Source: a virus
Virus record (IMG/VR): IMGVR_UViG_3300020054_000460
Coordinates: 1 to 34,315 of that record
Direction: 5' to 3' (one strand)
DNA length: 34,315 nt
The notes beneath the pieces are model-generated. The model was not told the origin of the DNA and did no database searches. It saw only the letters and a program-made list of their open reading frames with translations. Positions 20,456-26,920 of the stretch are shown in pieces (the stretch's first letter is position 1; each line of letters starts with the position of its first letter). A program made the translations under genes and the position numbers.

Positions 20456-20709
20456 GTCGCGATCGTATTCGATGCGTCGAGGATGTCGCCGCCACGCGCT
20501 CGGGTGAGTGGTTCGTGGAGGTCGGTCGCCCATCTCGTGCAGCCGTCCCAGGTTGGGTCGACCGTCCAGATCGTGTCGCGTGCTTCGCAGCCTGGTCGGG
20601 CAGCGAGTTGTTCGAGTCGGAACTTCGAGCGGGCGCGGTTGCGCTTCGCTGTCTTCGGTGACACGCGTCGGAGTGGGGTCTTGCGTTGGATCTGTCCCGA
20701 GCGCTTCAT
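20368..20709 (-). CDS. HNH endonuclease
   Basis: 113 residues. A basic start (MKRSGQIQRKTPLRR ... KTAKRNRARSKFR) precedes the HNH site: CEARD, DGCTRWATDLHEPLTRARGG, then NTIATCRACHDWIH, giving the His-Asn-His set with flanking Cys. This form is common in phage recombination or packaging clusters. ATG 20709 overlaps the previous stop as ATGA, and the C-terminal 88 bases overlap RusA. It could nick phage DNA or host DNA; the target is unknown. Confidence 0.75.
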   Translation of the reverse strand: MKRSGQIQRKTPLRRVSPKTAKRNRARSKFRLEQLAARPGCEARDTIWTVDPTWDGCTRWATDLHEPLTRARGGDILDASNTIATCRACHDWIHRYPTQATETGLLRTADAGP

Positions 20710-21284
20710 GATCCCGCCCAGCAGTGTCGGGACGCGTTCCACGGCGACCATCCCTCGCGGGACCAGATGCGATGGGCGACGGTGATGTTGCCGTAGCCGT
20801 AGCGGGCGTCGTTCTCCGAGATCCCGAGTCCCGCGGCGGCTGACAGTTTCTCGCCGTCGTCGGTGTAGTCCCATCCCCACACCGTGCGACTCGAGCCGGG
20901 GTCGCGGGTCCAGGGTGCGAGGAGTTGGAACACGCCACGCGCCGACGACGTCGGGTTCGCTGCGTCGAGTCGATAGTTGGACTCGCATCGAGCGACAGTG
21001 ATCGCTCGGTTCCACTCGGCCTCGGGCCACAGGCTCTGGATCGATTCCAGGATCTGAGTCGGTACGCCATCGATCGATGGCGGTGCCGCGGTGGTGGTCG
21101 TCGAGGTCGATGTGGTGGTCGACGTGGTCGTCGTCGAAGTGGTGGTCGAGGTGGTCGTGGTGGTTGGTGCTTCCGTCGTGGTCGAGGTTGGTGCGACGAG
21201 CGGATCGTCAGCGGCGCAGCTCGTCGCGCACGCTGCGAACACGATCGCCAAGATCGTCGACCGGGTTGTCGGTCTGGTTGTCAT
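20706..21284 (-). CDS. Lipoprotein with Thr/Ser linker and lysozyme-like (transglycosylase) domain
   Basis: 192 residues. The signal peptide (1-23, MTTRPTTRSTILAIVFAACA) offers lipobox cysteines at 19 and 23. A Thr/Ser-rich linker follows (about 33-68). The C-terminal domain has ITVARCESNYRLDAANPTSS with Glu101 as candidate catalytic residue, plus GVFQLLAPW, the pattern of lytic transglycosylase or Rpf-like lysozyme folds. It would be exported and anchored, reaching into peptidoglycan. Its place among recombination genes, away from the lysis cassette, is odd. The ATG lies 77 bases inside the preceding gene, with GGGAG upstream. Confidence 0.75.
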   Translation of the reverse strand: MTTRPTTRSTILAIVFAACATSCAADDPLVAPTSTTTEAPTTTTTSTTTSTTTTSTTTSTSTTTTAAPPSIDGVPTQILESIQSLWPEAEWNRAITVARCESNYRLDAANPTSSARGVFQLLAPWTRDPGSSRTVWGWDYTDDGEKLSAAAGLGISENDARYGYGNITVAHRIWSREGWSPWNASRHCWAGS

Positions 21285-21726
21285 CGAGCATCTCCCTAGT
21301 TTCGGCGGCCGTCGAATATCGAGGTCTCGCCTGATTCTTTGGATCGAGTTCAGTGGGTCTAGTTCCCCTTCCGCTTTTTGGAGGGGGACCGTTCTGGTTT
21401 TTGGAGGGGGACCCTTCCAAAACTTGAGGGGTCACGTCCGAGTTGCGGATGCGTCTGATCTTGAACAGGTTCGAGGTCTGTCGCCCTTCCTCGGTGACTC
21501 GTCCTCGAACTGTCAGCCAGCCCTTCTCCTCCAGTTCTCTCACCGCCGACCGGACCGTGGTGGGCGTGACGTTCGCACGTTCGGCGATCCTCCTGATCGA
21601 GGGCCAGCACTCCTGGTCGGCGTTCGCGTGCTCAGCGAGCACCGCGTACACCACGACGCTAGTCGCTCGGACCTCGGCGAGCATCAGGCACGGAACGATC
21701 GCGAACGGATGGTCGACGCCTGCCAT
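21208..21726 (-). CDS. Winged-helix DNA-binding protein, replication-initiator-like
   Basis: 172 residues. The wHTH lies at about 20-95 (ATSVVVYAVLAEHANADQEC, PSIRRIAERANVTPTTVRSA, VRELEEKGWLTVRG). The tail is Pro/Lys-rich and disordered. Proteins of this type next to annealing and nuclease genes often start replication, as lambda O does. Two 16-base repeats inside the gene (21375-21413) may be the origin. ATG 21726 overlaps the preceding stop as TGATG. Confidence 0.65.
   Translation of the reverse strand: MAGVDHPFAIVPCLMLAEVRATSVVVYAVLAEHANADQECWPSIRRIAERANVTPTTVRSAVRELEEKGWLTVRGRVTEEGRQTSNLFKIRRIRNSDVTPQVLEGSPSKNQNGPPPKSGRGTRPTELDPKNQARPRYSTAAETREMLDDNQTDNPVDDLGDRVRSVRDELRR
21375..21435. 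repeat. Iteron-like direct repeats inside the winged-helix gene
   Basis: TTTTTGGAGGGGGACC occurs exactly at 21375-21390 and 21398-21413, 23 bases apart; a degenerate third copy (TTGAGGGGTC, from 21424) keeps the 23-base period. Because 23 is not a multiple of three, the copies fall in different reading frames, so they are not a protein repeat. They may be binding sites for the encoded protein and mark the replication origin, as iterons in lambda O do. Confidence 0.55.
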
Positions 21727-22139
21727 CACTCGTCGACGTTCCGAGCGAGCGCACGGTCGAGGACGTAGTGGTCGTCGCCACTCCACAGATGGAGTCCCAA
21801 CCCGACACGCATGCAGCAGCGAGCGATCGCCGACGAGATCGCCATCTGCGTATTCAGCGCGTCGTTCGGGCCAGGTCGTTCGCAGTCGCCCGCCTCCTGG
21901 ATGACGACTTCCTTCGAGTCGATGGTGAACGTCATCTCGAGGATGACGCCGTGGGTCTGCCCGTCGGCGTTGCGGATGATCTCGACAACCCGCTGCGGGG
22001 TCGGGCCGAGGTGGTAGAGCAGTCGCTGCTGGACCTCGCTATGCGACACATATCGAGCGCCGAAGCCGCCAGGCTTGACCTTCACTTGGTGGTCCTTGAA
22101 TGGAGCCGCAAGCGCGGCGAGGTCTGGTCGTTCGGTCAT
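21726..22139 (-). CDS. Rad52/Erf-like single-strand annealing protein
   Basis: 137 residues from ATG 22139, chosen for AGGAGG five bases upstream (ATG 22160 lacks it). The pattern ARYVSHSEVQQRLLYHLG, EMTFTIDSKEVV, DALNTQMAISSAIARCCMRVGLGLHLW matches Rad52-motif proteins (.. RYV...V..RLN, V...TI, DA...A.S.ALKRA....G.G.HLW). Such proteins pair single strands for recombination-dependent replication. First gene of the leftward early operon; with HNH and RusA it makes a recombination set. The identity is moderately sure. Confidence 0.65.
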   Translation of the reverse strand: MTERPDLAALAAPFKDHQVKVKPGGFGARYVSHSEVQQRLLYHLGPTPQRVVEIIRNADGQTHGVILEMTFTIDSKEVVIQEAGDCERPGPNDALNTQMAISSAIARCCMRVGLGLHLWSGDDHYVLDRALARNVDE

Positions 22140-22210
22140 GGTGTCCTCCTGGTTGGTCATGGGAAAGCGACGAGGGTATCTCGTCGATGGACCGGTCGGT
22201 CCGAGATCGT

Positions 22211-22239
22211 CTTCTACTAGGCCTCGACCATCTTGTCAA
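22211..22239 (-). promoter_or_regulatory. Leftward early promoter
   Basis: Minus-strand TTGACA (22239-22234), 17-base spacer, TAGAAG (22216-22211). Transcription should begin near 22204, giving a leader of about 65 bases before ATG 22139 containing CCAACC and AGGAGG. It drives the annealing protein, winged-helix, transglycosylase, HNH and RusA genes. Confidence 0.75.
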
Positions 22240-22273
22240 TCGCGCTCGATCGAACGACTCGACGAGCATCGAC

Positions 22274-22303
22274 TTGACAGATGCTGACAACATCGAGTAG
22301 AAA
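22274..22303 (+). promoter_or_regulatory. Rightward early promoter with operator-like palindrome
   Basis: TTGACA (22274-22279), 18-base spacer, TAGAAA (22298-22303). The spacer holds GATGCTGACAACATC (22280-22294), a palindrome with one mismatch per half around a central base, placed to block RNA polymerase if bound. It is divergent from the leftward early promoter; the -35 boxes lie about 34 bases apart, so one region could control both. An ATG six bases after the -10 (22310) allows a leaderless start. Confidence 0.75.
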
Positions 22304-22348
22304 ACCGTCATGGCAACCCAGCCACCACGACCCGAGGAGGTCCCGCCC

Positions 22349-22558
22349 ATGTCCACCACCGATCAGTTCCTCGCCGATCGAGCCGCATGGATCGCAGCCG
22401 GTCGCCCGGCCGACCATCCCTACCTGAACGCTCCGGCTCAGCCGCAGCGTCCGGCTCGACCCTTGACCGGTCTCGTGCCGGACTGGACGGTCGACGCCGT
22501 CCAGACTCCGCAGATCCGAGCGATGCTCGACGCTGCTCGGGACCGGCGCTTCGGCTGA
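22349..22558 (+). CDS. Small protein, first rightward early gene
   Basis: 69 residues: MSTTDQFLADRAAWIAAGRP, then a Pro-rich middle and LTGLVPDWTVDAVQTPQIRA. GAGGAGG lies eight bases before ATG 22349, and the preceding bases show the CAACC/CCACC leader. An in-frame ATG at 22310, six bases after the -10, could add 13 residues from a leaderless start. No family recognised. As the first immediate-early gene it may act on the host or the genetic switch. Confidence 0.55.
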   Translation: MSTTDQFLADRAAWIAAGRPADHPYLNAPAQPQRPARPLTGLVPDWTVDAVQTPQIRAMLDAARDRRFG

Positions 22559-22570
22559 TCGGTGCGGGTT

Positions 22571-22618
22571 CCCGACCGGCTTCCCCCTCGCCGGTCGGGT
22601 TCCCGGACCGCTCGGTCC
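22571..22618 (+). terminator. Tandem hairpins after the first rightward gene
   Basis: CCCGACCGGC (22571-22580) pairs perfectly with GCCGGTCGGG (22590-22599) around a nine-base loop; GGACC/GGTCC (22605-22618) makes a second, short stem. No T-run follows. It probably attenuates transcription into the next gene, whose ribosome-binding site comes 17 bases later. Confidence 0.5.
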
Positions 22619-22645
22619 GCCAACCCGATCCCGAAGGAGATCACC

Positions 22646-23125
22646 ATGACCAACGTCCGCCACGACCAGCAGGCACTCGACACGATGACGTCGACCGACG
22701 CCGTCGCCGTGTTCCTGATGAGCCGCCCCGGTGAACGCTTCACCGGCAAGCAGCTCGCCGCCGAACTCGATCGACCAGTCGGCACCGTCCAATCCGCGGC
22801 AGGGAAGCTCCACGCCGCCCGGATGCGATCGACCGAACCCAACCCGACCGGCGTCTACGCGTTCCGCCCGACCGACGATTGCCGATACATCACCTACGCC
22901 TACCGGACCGACCGGCCGTTCGACTCGGACCTCCACCCAGTCCACGACCACCAGTTCCAGTCCGACGCCGCACGCAACGCGAAGTCGAAGCAGCGACGCG
23001 AGACGAAGGCGAAGGCCGAGGCGAAGGCAGCCTGCACGCTCACCCCGACGTCGATCGACGGGATCTACCTCACCGGCAACGGTGACCTGGTCCGCCTCGT
23101 CCCGGTCGAGATCGTCGACGCATGA
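22646..23125 (+). CDS. Winged-helix DNA-binding protein
   Basis: 159 residues. MTSTDAVAVFLMSRPGERFT followed by GKQLAAELDRPVGTVQSAAG is a winged-helix with recognition helix around residues 45-60; residues about 95-130 form a Lys/Ala-rich basic helix (KSKQRRETKAKAEAKA). Start 22646 has AAGGAG six bases upstream. Probably a regulator of early genes. The downstream gene overlaps by ATGA. Confidence 0.65.
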   Translation: MTNVRHDQQALDTMTSTDAVAVFLMSRPGERFTGKQLAAELDRPVGTVQSAAGKLHAARMRSTEPNPTGVYAFRPTDDCRYITYAYRTDRPFDSDLHPVHDHQFQSDAARNAKSKQRRETKAKAEAKAACTLTPTSIDGIYLTGNGDLVRLVPVEIVDA

Positions 23126-23547
23126 CCAGCGGCTTCTGCTTCGAGTGTGGCCGGGACCAACCCGGCGACCACCTGGGCTGGTGCTCGTCGAACGTCCCGA
23201 CCCCGGTCGACTTCACCGAGTCGACCCGGCACGCTCGCACCACCGACCCGGCCACCTCGAAGCTCGCCGCCGCTACACTCACCCACGACCTAACCGACCA
23301 CCACCGAGCCGTCCTCGACTGGCTCACCGAACACGGACCCGCGACCGACGACCAGATCGCCCAAGCGATGGTCGACCTCGACCTCACCACCCGGACCGAG
23401 ACTGCTCGCCGCTGGGTCCGCACCCTCCGAGAAGAACACCATCGGATCGTCCCGGCCGTCCGGCACGGCGACCAGATCCAACTCCCCAACCCATCCGGCC
23501 GTCTCGCTCTCGCATGGACGACCACCGAACGAAAGACCAACCCATGA
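23122..23547 (+). CDS. Zinc-ribbon plus winged-helix protein
   Basis: 141 residues. The N-terminal CFECGRDQPGDHLGWC supplies two Cys pairs (Cys6, Cys9, Cys21). A winged-helix follows (about 50-120: RAVLDWLTEHGPATDDQIAQ, TRTETARRWVRTLREEH), with the typical phage TTDPATSKLAAAT approach. Likely a DNA-binding regulator. Coupled by ATGA on both sides, so made together with the winged-helix and RHH proteins. Confidence 0.65.
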   Translation: MTSGFCFECGRDQPGDHLGWCSSNVPTPVDFTESTRHARTTDPATSKLAAATLTHDLTDHHRAVLDWLTEHGPATDDQIAQAMVDLDLTTRTETARRWVRTLREEHHRIVPAVRHGDQIQLPNPSGRLALAWTTTERKTNP

Positions 23548-23690
23548 CCACCGACAAGAGTTTCGTCTCCGCCCAGATGGACACCGACCTCATCAAGGCG
23601 CTCGGCAAGTACGCCGAGACCGAAGGCATCACCCGCTCGGCCGCCGTCCGTCGAGCGATCGAACAGCTCCTCGACACGAAGGCGGCGTGA
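23544..23690 (+). CDS. Ribbon-helix-helix (CopG-like) DNA-binding protein
   Basis: 48 residues: MTTDKSFVSAQMDTDLIKAL (strand and helix 1), GKYAETEGITRSAAVRRAIE (turn and helix 2), then QLLDTKAA. The layout SFVSAQMDTDLIKAL..YAETEGITRSAAVRRAI is the RHH fold seen in CopG, Arc and antitoxin heads. No toxin gene follows, so it is more likely a phage repressor than an antitoxin. ATGA start overlap. Confidence 0.72.
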   Translation: MTTDKSFVSAQMDTDLIKALGKYAETEGITRSAAVRRAIEQLLDTKAA

Positions 23691-23785
23691 CGTACTGGCA
23701 CGCGCTCGCCGCCCTCGGCGGGCTGGTCGTGTACCTCGCCGCTCTCGTGGCGTGGGCGCATCACCAGGACCGCCGGGGGCAGTAG
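23687..23785 (+). CDS. Tiny single-pass membrane protein
   Basis: 32 residues from GTG 23687 (GTGA overlap): MTYWHALAALGGLVVYLAAL, then VAWAHHQDRRGQ. One transmembrane helix of about 20 residues (7-24) with a positive C-terminal tail. Coupled to the RHH gene. Possibly an exclusion or host-membrane factor; nothing more can be read from sequence. Confidence 0.5.
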   Translation: MTYWHALAALGGLVVYLAALVAWAHHQDRRGQ

Positions 23786-23794
23786 TGTCGGAGC

Positions 23795-23950
23795 GTGGCC
23801 GACGACGTCGAAGGGTACGAGTGCAAGTGGTGCGGCGACCTCGCGGTCGGCTGGTACTTCTGCTCGCAGTCGTGTCGGCTGGCGTGGCGTGACTCGGCGA
23901 ACCGGCCCGAGCGACTCGGGGAACCGAAGCCGCTCCGACGCCACGCCTGA
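23795..23950 (+). CDS. Small zinc-finger protein
   Basis: 51 residues from GTG 23795. The motif YECKWCGDLAVGWYFCSQSC (Cys10, 13, 23, 27) followed by RLAWRD is a treble-clef-like knuckle, common in small actinobacterial and phage proteins. TAGTGT (23783-23788) lies six bases before the GTG, a possible leaderless -10, but no -35 is seen. The tail is basic (PLRRHA). Confidence 0.55.
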   Translation: MADDVEGYECKWCGDLAVGWYFCSQSCRLAWRDSANRPERLGEPKPLRRHA

Positions 23951-23964
23951 CCCGTCAAAAATAT

Positions 23965-24018
23965 TTCTCGAGAATCTTGCCCGAAAGGCTTGCGCTAGTT
24001 GTCAACCCACGGCATAAT
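23965..24018 (+). promoter_or_regulatory. Early promoter with upstream palindrome, leaderless start
   Basis: TTGCGC (23990-23995), 17-base spacer and CATAAT (24013-24018, five of six), then six bases to ATG 24025. The palindrome TTCTCGAGAA (23965-23974) sits 15 bases upstream of the -35, the same distance as the related site at the 17746 promoter. The area (23951-24024) is unusually AT-rich and holds no gene. Confidence 0.65.
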
Positions 24019-24024
24019 GAACAC

Positions 24025-24267
24025 ATGCACAGCAACGAAGTCACCACCGCAACCGAAACCGCCGAGGATGGATTCATGTTCATCCGGACCCTCTCAACCG
24101 GCAAGATCCACGGCTCATACGATCACCCAGACCTCGCTAACTGCGGCTCAACCCGTCGGGCGGTGCAGGTCAGCATTGACGAAGCGCTCGCCGGTGAGCA
24201 GTGCACCAAGTGCTTCGGCAATGACGGCGAAGGCGTCGAGCGGTCGATTGAGATCCACTTCGGATAA
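24025..24267 (+). CDS. Protein of unknown function, last rightward gene
   Basis: 80 residues beginning MHSNEVTTATETAEDGFMFI. Contains ANCGSTRRAVQVSIDEALAG and then EQCTKCFGNDG, a possible CX2C knuckle with another Cys upstream. Codon use is less GC-rich than the rest of the genome, suggesting recent arrival. It has its own promoter and terminator, a moron-like arrangement. No family recognised. It is one of the better candidates for a host-interaction or defence gene. Confidence 0.55.
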   Translation: MHSNEVTTATETAEDGFMFIRTLSTGKIHGSYDHPDLANCGSTRRAVQVSIDEALAGEQCTKCFGNDGEGVERSIEIHFG

Positions 24268-24316
24268 AAAGACGACCGACGGCATCGAACTCCCCCGCCT
24301 GATCGACCCACACCGA

Positions 24317-24357
24317 CGACACCGCCCCGGCCACCTGGTCGGGGCGGTTGTCGTTTT
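24317..24357 (+). terminator. Intrinsic terminator closing the rightward transcripts
   Basis: ACCGCCCCG (24321-24329) pairs with CGGGGCGGT (24340-24348), extended by CGAC/GTCG arms with a one-base bulge; TTTT follows at 24354-24357. On the other strand the same hairpin precedes no T-run but stands at the end of the leftward phosphoesterase gene (24357), so it may separate the convergent transcripts. Bases 24268-24356 hold no gene. Confidence 0.85.
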
Positions 24358-25505
24358 CACACGATGCGAATGTCGCCGACCTTCCCATCGTCGACGTCGA
24401 TCGTGACCGACCCCGAACGACGCGCACCCGCCCCGGCCGTCTCGGCGTACTGCGGCGACCCGGCATCCTCGCTCGGGCACTGGACCCAGGTGCGAGGCCC
24501 GAGCCACTCGTGACGGAACGAGTGGTAGTGGCCGGAGATGAGCAGGTCGGCCGCACCGATCGGGCGATGGTTCCCGGCCTGCTTGTCGTGCCACGCTTGC
24601 GCCTTGCCCTGGCCGCCGACCTGGTGGCCGTGGAACAACCCGACCCGGACGTCGGCGATCTCGACGCACACCGTCAGGTCGTCGCCAGGCACCGCCCAGG
24701 AGACGTGGCCGTACGCGTCGATATCCATGCACGCCCAGCGGCAGTCGTCGATCGCGGCGATGTCGACGTTGTCGCCCACGAGGGCGTCGCGCTTCCCGAG
24801 GCGATGCTCGCCGTGGTTCCCTGGCACCGCCGCGACCGTGACGATCTCGGCGAGGGTGGACGCCTTGTCGATGATCGCCATCGCCGCCTCGCGCACGATC
24901 GCTCGCTGGTCGCGGTCATGCATCTCGACCGAGTAGGTCTGCTGGCTGCCGTAGAAGTGGGCGCACGCCTCGACGAGGTCACCGCCGAACGCCACGAGGA
25001 TCTCGCCTGGCTTCCCAGCCCGACGCCATGACTCCTCGAATCGGTTCGGCAACTCGCCGAGCGTCTCGAGGACATGGTCGATCGTCCCCGCCTTTCCGAC
25101 CTGCCAGTCCGACGTCGCCCATATCTGCCCGCCTGGGGACGCTGAGAGCCTCGTGGAGCGCTTCCGGCGTCGTAGCGTGGCGATGAGGTCGTCGAGATCA
25201 GCGAACGCCTTAGAACGGCGCACAGCGGTGATGCGGTAATACCAGCACCATCCGCCGTCGGCCTTCTGCTGCCACTTGCGGACCTGGAGGCTGCCAGGCT
25301 TGATCGCCCACTCGTCGGGGTCCAGCCGCATCTCGGCGAGGATGGTCGCCTCGTCGGGATCGATCGCTTCAGTCGTGGCGAGGCCAGTAAACTCCGCGAC
25401 GCCTGTGGCGTGATTGACGAGATGGCCTGGCTCCCATCCTGGAGGGGGACGGTCTGGTCCATTGTGATGGGCGACGAGACCAGTGAAGTCCTCAGCCGCG
25501 GACAT
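24357..25505 (-). CDS. Calcineurin-like metallophosphoesterase
   Basis: 382 residues. A C-terminal metallophosphoesterase has TSDWQVGK (Asp133), AFGGDLVE (Asp176), VPGNHGEHR (Asn230, His231), LFHGHQVGG (His292) and LISGHYHSF (His326, His328), the metal-binding sets of the family. An N-terminal part (1-115) of unknown type precedes it. In actinophages this gene often follows a small HTH protein, as here; substrates are unknown. Start 25505 overlaps the upstream gene by 14 bases. Confidence 0.85.
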   Translation of the reverse strand: MSAAEDFTGLVAHHNGPDRPPPGWEPGHLVNHATGVAEFTGLATTEAIDPDEATILAEMRLDPDEWAIKPGSLQVRKWQQKADGGWCWYYRITAVRRSKAFADLDDLIATLRRRKRSTRLSASPGGQIWATSDWQVGKAGTIDHVLETLGELPNRFEESWRRAGKPGEILVAFGGDLVEACAHFYGSQQTYSVEMHDRDQRAIVREAAMAIIDKASTLAEIVTVAAVPGNHGEHRLGKRDALVGDNVDIAAIDDCRWACMDIDAYGHVSWAVPGDDLTVCVEIADVRVGLFHGHQVGGQGKAQAWHDKQAGNHRPIGAADLLISGHYHSFRHEWLGPRTWVQCPSEDAGSPQYAETAGAGARRSGSVTIDVDDGKVGDIRIV

Positions 25506-25722
25506 GGTCTCGCCATCGGATGAGGGACGAGTAGCCGATGTCGATCCCGACCTCTCGAAGACTGCGATGGATCGCCGCGAGCGATGCTGACTCGTCGACG
25601 AGCGCTTCGTTCACTGCGTCGAGCAGATCTGGATCCTCGACCTCGAGTTGCGTCATGATCTGGGTGTAGCTAGGTCGTCTCGTCGGCGATATGCCCGTCG
25701 TGAACTTTTCGGCCTTCGACAC
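25492..25722 (-). CDS. Small helix-turn-helix-like protein before the phosphoesterase
   Basis: 76 residues from GTG 25722, with GGAGG six bases upstream. The end reads AAIHRSLREVGIDIGYSSLI then RWRDHVRG, like the recognition helix of small phage HTH proteins (..L...G..I...S..RW). An acidic helical middle (EVEDPDLLDAVNEALVDESA). Its first 53 bases overlap the preceding gene. A gene of this kind commonly accompanies the phosphoesterase in actinophages. Confidence 0.6.
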   Translation of the reverse strand: MSKAEKFTTGISPTRRPSYTQIMTQLEVEDPDLLDAVNEALVDESASLAAIHRSLREVGIDIGYSSLIRWRDHVRG

Positions 25723-25936
25723 GATGCGCCTCCAGATGATCGTCGAGCCGTTCGGATACTTGCTCGACGCGGTCCAGCGTAATCGCCGAGCGTTCGTCGA
25801 CGCGGGATAGCAGCGCGAGCGACCGCCCGTGCTGCTCTTCGTTCTCGTGTCGTAGCTGCCGAAACTGGAACGCCGCGGTCAGGCTGATGCCTGCCAGCAT
25901 GAAAACGCCCGAGACGATCGCGACCCAGATCTCCAT
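25670..25936 (-). CDS. Membrane-anchored coiled-coil protein (DUF2746-like)
   Basis: 88 residues. MEIWVAIVSGVFMLAGISLT is an N-terminal membrane anchor; the rest (FQFRQLRHENEEQHGR, ... DRVEQVSERLDDHLEA) is a coiled coil with an Arg- and Asp-rich tail. This layout is found in actinophage lysis cassettes downstream of the endolysin and may act as a spanin-like or holin-helping protein; no lipoprotein partner is seen. Start 25936 is three bases after the endolysin stop. Confidence 0.6.
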   Translation of the reverse strand: MEIWVAIVSGVFMLAGISLTAAFQFRQLRHENEEQHGRSLALLSRVDERSAITLDRVEQVSERLDDHLEAHRVEGRKVHDGHIADETT

Positions 25937-25939
25937 CGG

Positions 25940-26647
25940 TCAGCCGAGCAGCGCCGCCCACGTCGCTGGGCCGACGATCCCGTCGGCGGTGAGACCGTTC
26001 GCCGACTGGAACATTCGGACAGCCTTGAGGGTGGCGGGTCCGAACGCGCCGTCGTTCGTGAGCGTGTAGCCCTTGTTGGTTAGCTGCGTCTGCATGAACT
26101 CGACGACCGCTCCACGCTGCCCACGCTTCACGATCGTCTTGCGGCACGCCTCGACGAACTTCGCCACCTCGGCGAGGACGTTCTCGGGTTCGGGCTTCGG
26201 GAGGTCACCGGTGCCGTCGGGCATCGGACCATCGACCCAGCCCTGCGACGTCAACGCCTGAACGTGCCACCACTCTGTACGCACCGTGGCCGCGAGGCCA
26301 TATCGTTCGAGGAACGGGTGGACCTCGGCTCGGGCCTGCGCTCGGGTCCGATTCCACGGACGCTTCAGATCGACGGCGTGGCCGTACCCGTCGCCCTGGA
26401 CCATGTGCCACGAACCCTTCGGGGTCCAGTCGTACGGGAACCCAGCACCAGTTCGCAGGGTGCGGTTCGGGTTGGCTGCCAGGTTGCCGCGGCCTGCCTT
26501 GTAGGCGGCATAGAGCCGTTCCTGCTTCGCACGATCTCGGACGGCGGGATAGGTGCCGTACTTGCTGAGCTTCGGCTCGGCCAGCAGCAGCCGAACTCGA
26601 TGCGCGAGGACGGGATGGACCCCTCGAAGGTTCGAGTCGAGCGACAT
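25940..26647 (-). CDS. Endolysin: M15 peptidase with peptidoglycan-binding domain
   Basis: 235 residues. Residues about 60-135 form a VanY-like zinc peptidase: GSWHMVQGDGYGHAVDL (His81, His90, Asp93) and RTEWWHVQ (Glu125, His128). Residues 175-235 are a peptidoglycan-binding fold (GAVVEFMQTQLTNKGYTL, DGAFGPATLKAVRMFQ, TADGIVGPATW). It should cut the peptide cross-bridge or stem. No signal peptide, so export depends on the holin at 26647-26910, to which it is coupled by TGATG. It is distinct from the transglycosylase at 20706. Confidence 0.85.
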   Translation of the reverse strand: MSLDSNLRGVHPVLAHRVRLLLAEPKLSKYGTYPAVRDRAKQERLYAAYKAGRGNLAANPNRTLRTGAGFPYDWTPKGSWHMVQGDGYGHAVDLKRPWNRTRAQARAEVHPFLERYGLAATVRTEWWHVQALTSQGWVDGPMPDGTGDLPKPEPENVLAEVAKFVEACRKTIVKRGQRGAVVEFMQTQLTNKGYTLTNDGAFGPATLKAVRMFQSANGLTADGIVGPATWAALLG

Positions 26648-26910
26648 CAGTCGAGCAGGTCGTCGTCGGTGCCGACCTTCGGCACCCGCACAAGTGCGCC
26701 GTCGGCGTTGCCGATCGGTCCGGCGGTAGCCGCGACCACCTTCAGGAAGCTCACGACAGCGGCCATGCCACCCGCAGCGAGCATCTCGACGAAGTTGGCG
26801 GAGGGTCCGACGTCGACGCCGTTCGCCGACACGAGTGCGACGATGGTCGCCGCGCCGGTCGACAGGCTGCGTTCGAGGGCGTCGATCCAGAAGGTCGATG
26901 ATCTCAACAT
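26647..26910 (-). CDS. r1t-type holin
   Basis: 87 residues from ATG 26910 (GTG 26931 in frame, overlapping the previous stop). FWIDALERSLSTGAATIVAL and AGGMAAVVSFLKVVAATAGP are two membrane segments; the layout FW.DALER...T...... then GPSANFVEMLAAGG ... K follows the r1t holin family. It forms holes that release the endolysin. Confidence 0.75.
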   Translation of the reverse strand: MLRSSTFWIDALERSLSTGAATIVALVSANGVDVGPSANFVEMLAAGGMAAVVSFLKVVAATAGPIGNADGALVRVPKVGTDDDLLD

Positions 26911-26920
26911 GGTCGACAGG

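Noticed and set aside
22310-22348. Leaderless start at ATG 22310 for the first rightward gene
   Set aside because: Possible (six bases after the -10), but a strong GAGGAGG before ATG 22349 and the shared leader pattern make the later start more likely.
23274-23279. TACACT on the plus strand as a further late promoter
   Set aside because: It lies inside a coding region, has no start codon within 6-8 bases and no -35.
23544-23785. Toxin-antitoxin pair (RHH protein plus small membrane protein)
   Set aside because: The 32-residue membrane protein has no recognised toxin motif; RHH plus a tiny TM protein could be a pair, but there is no positive evidence.
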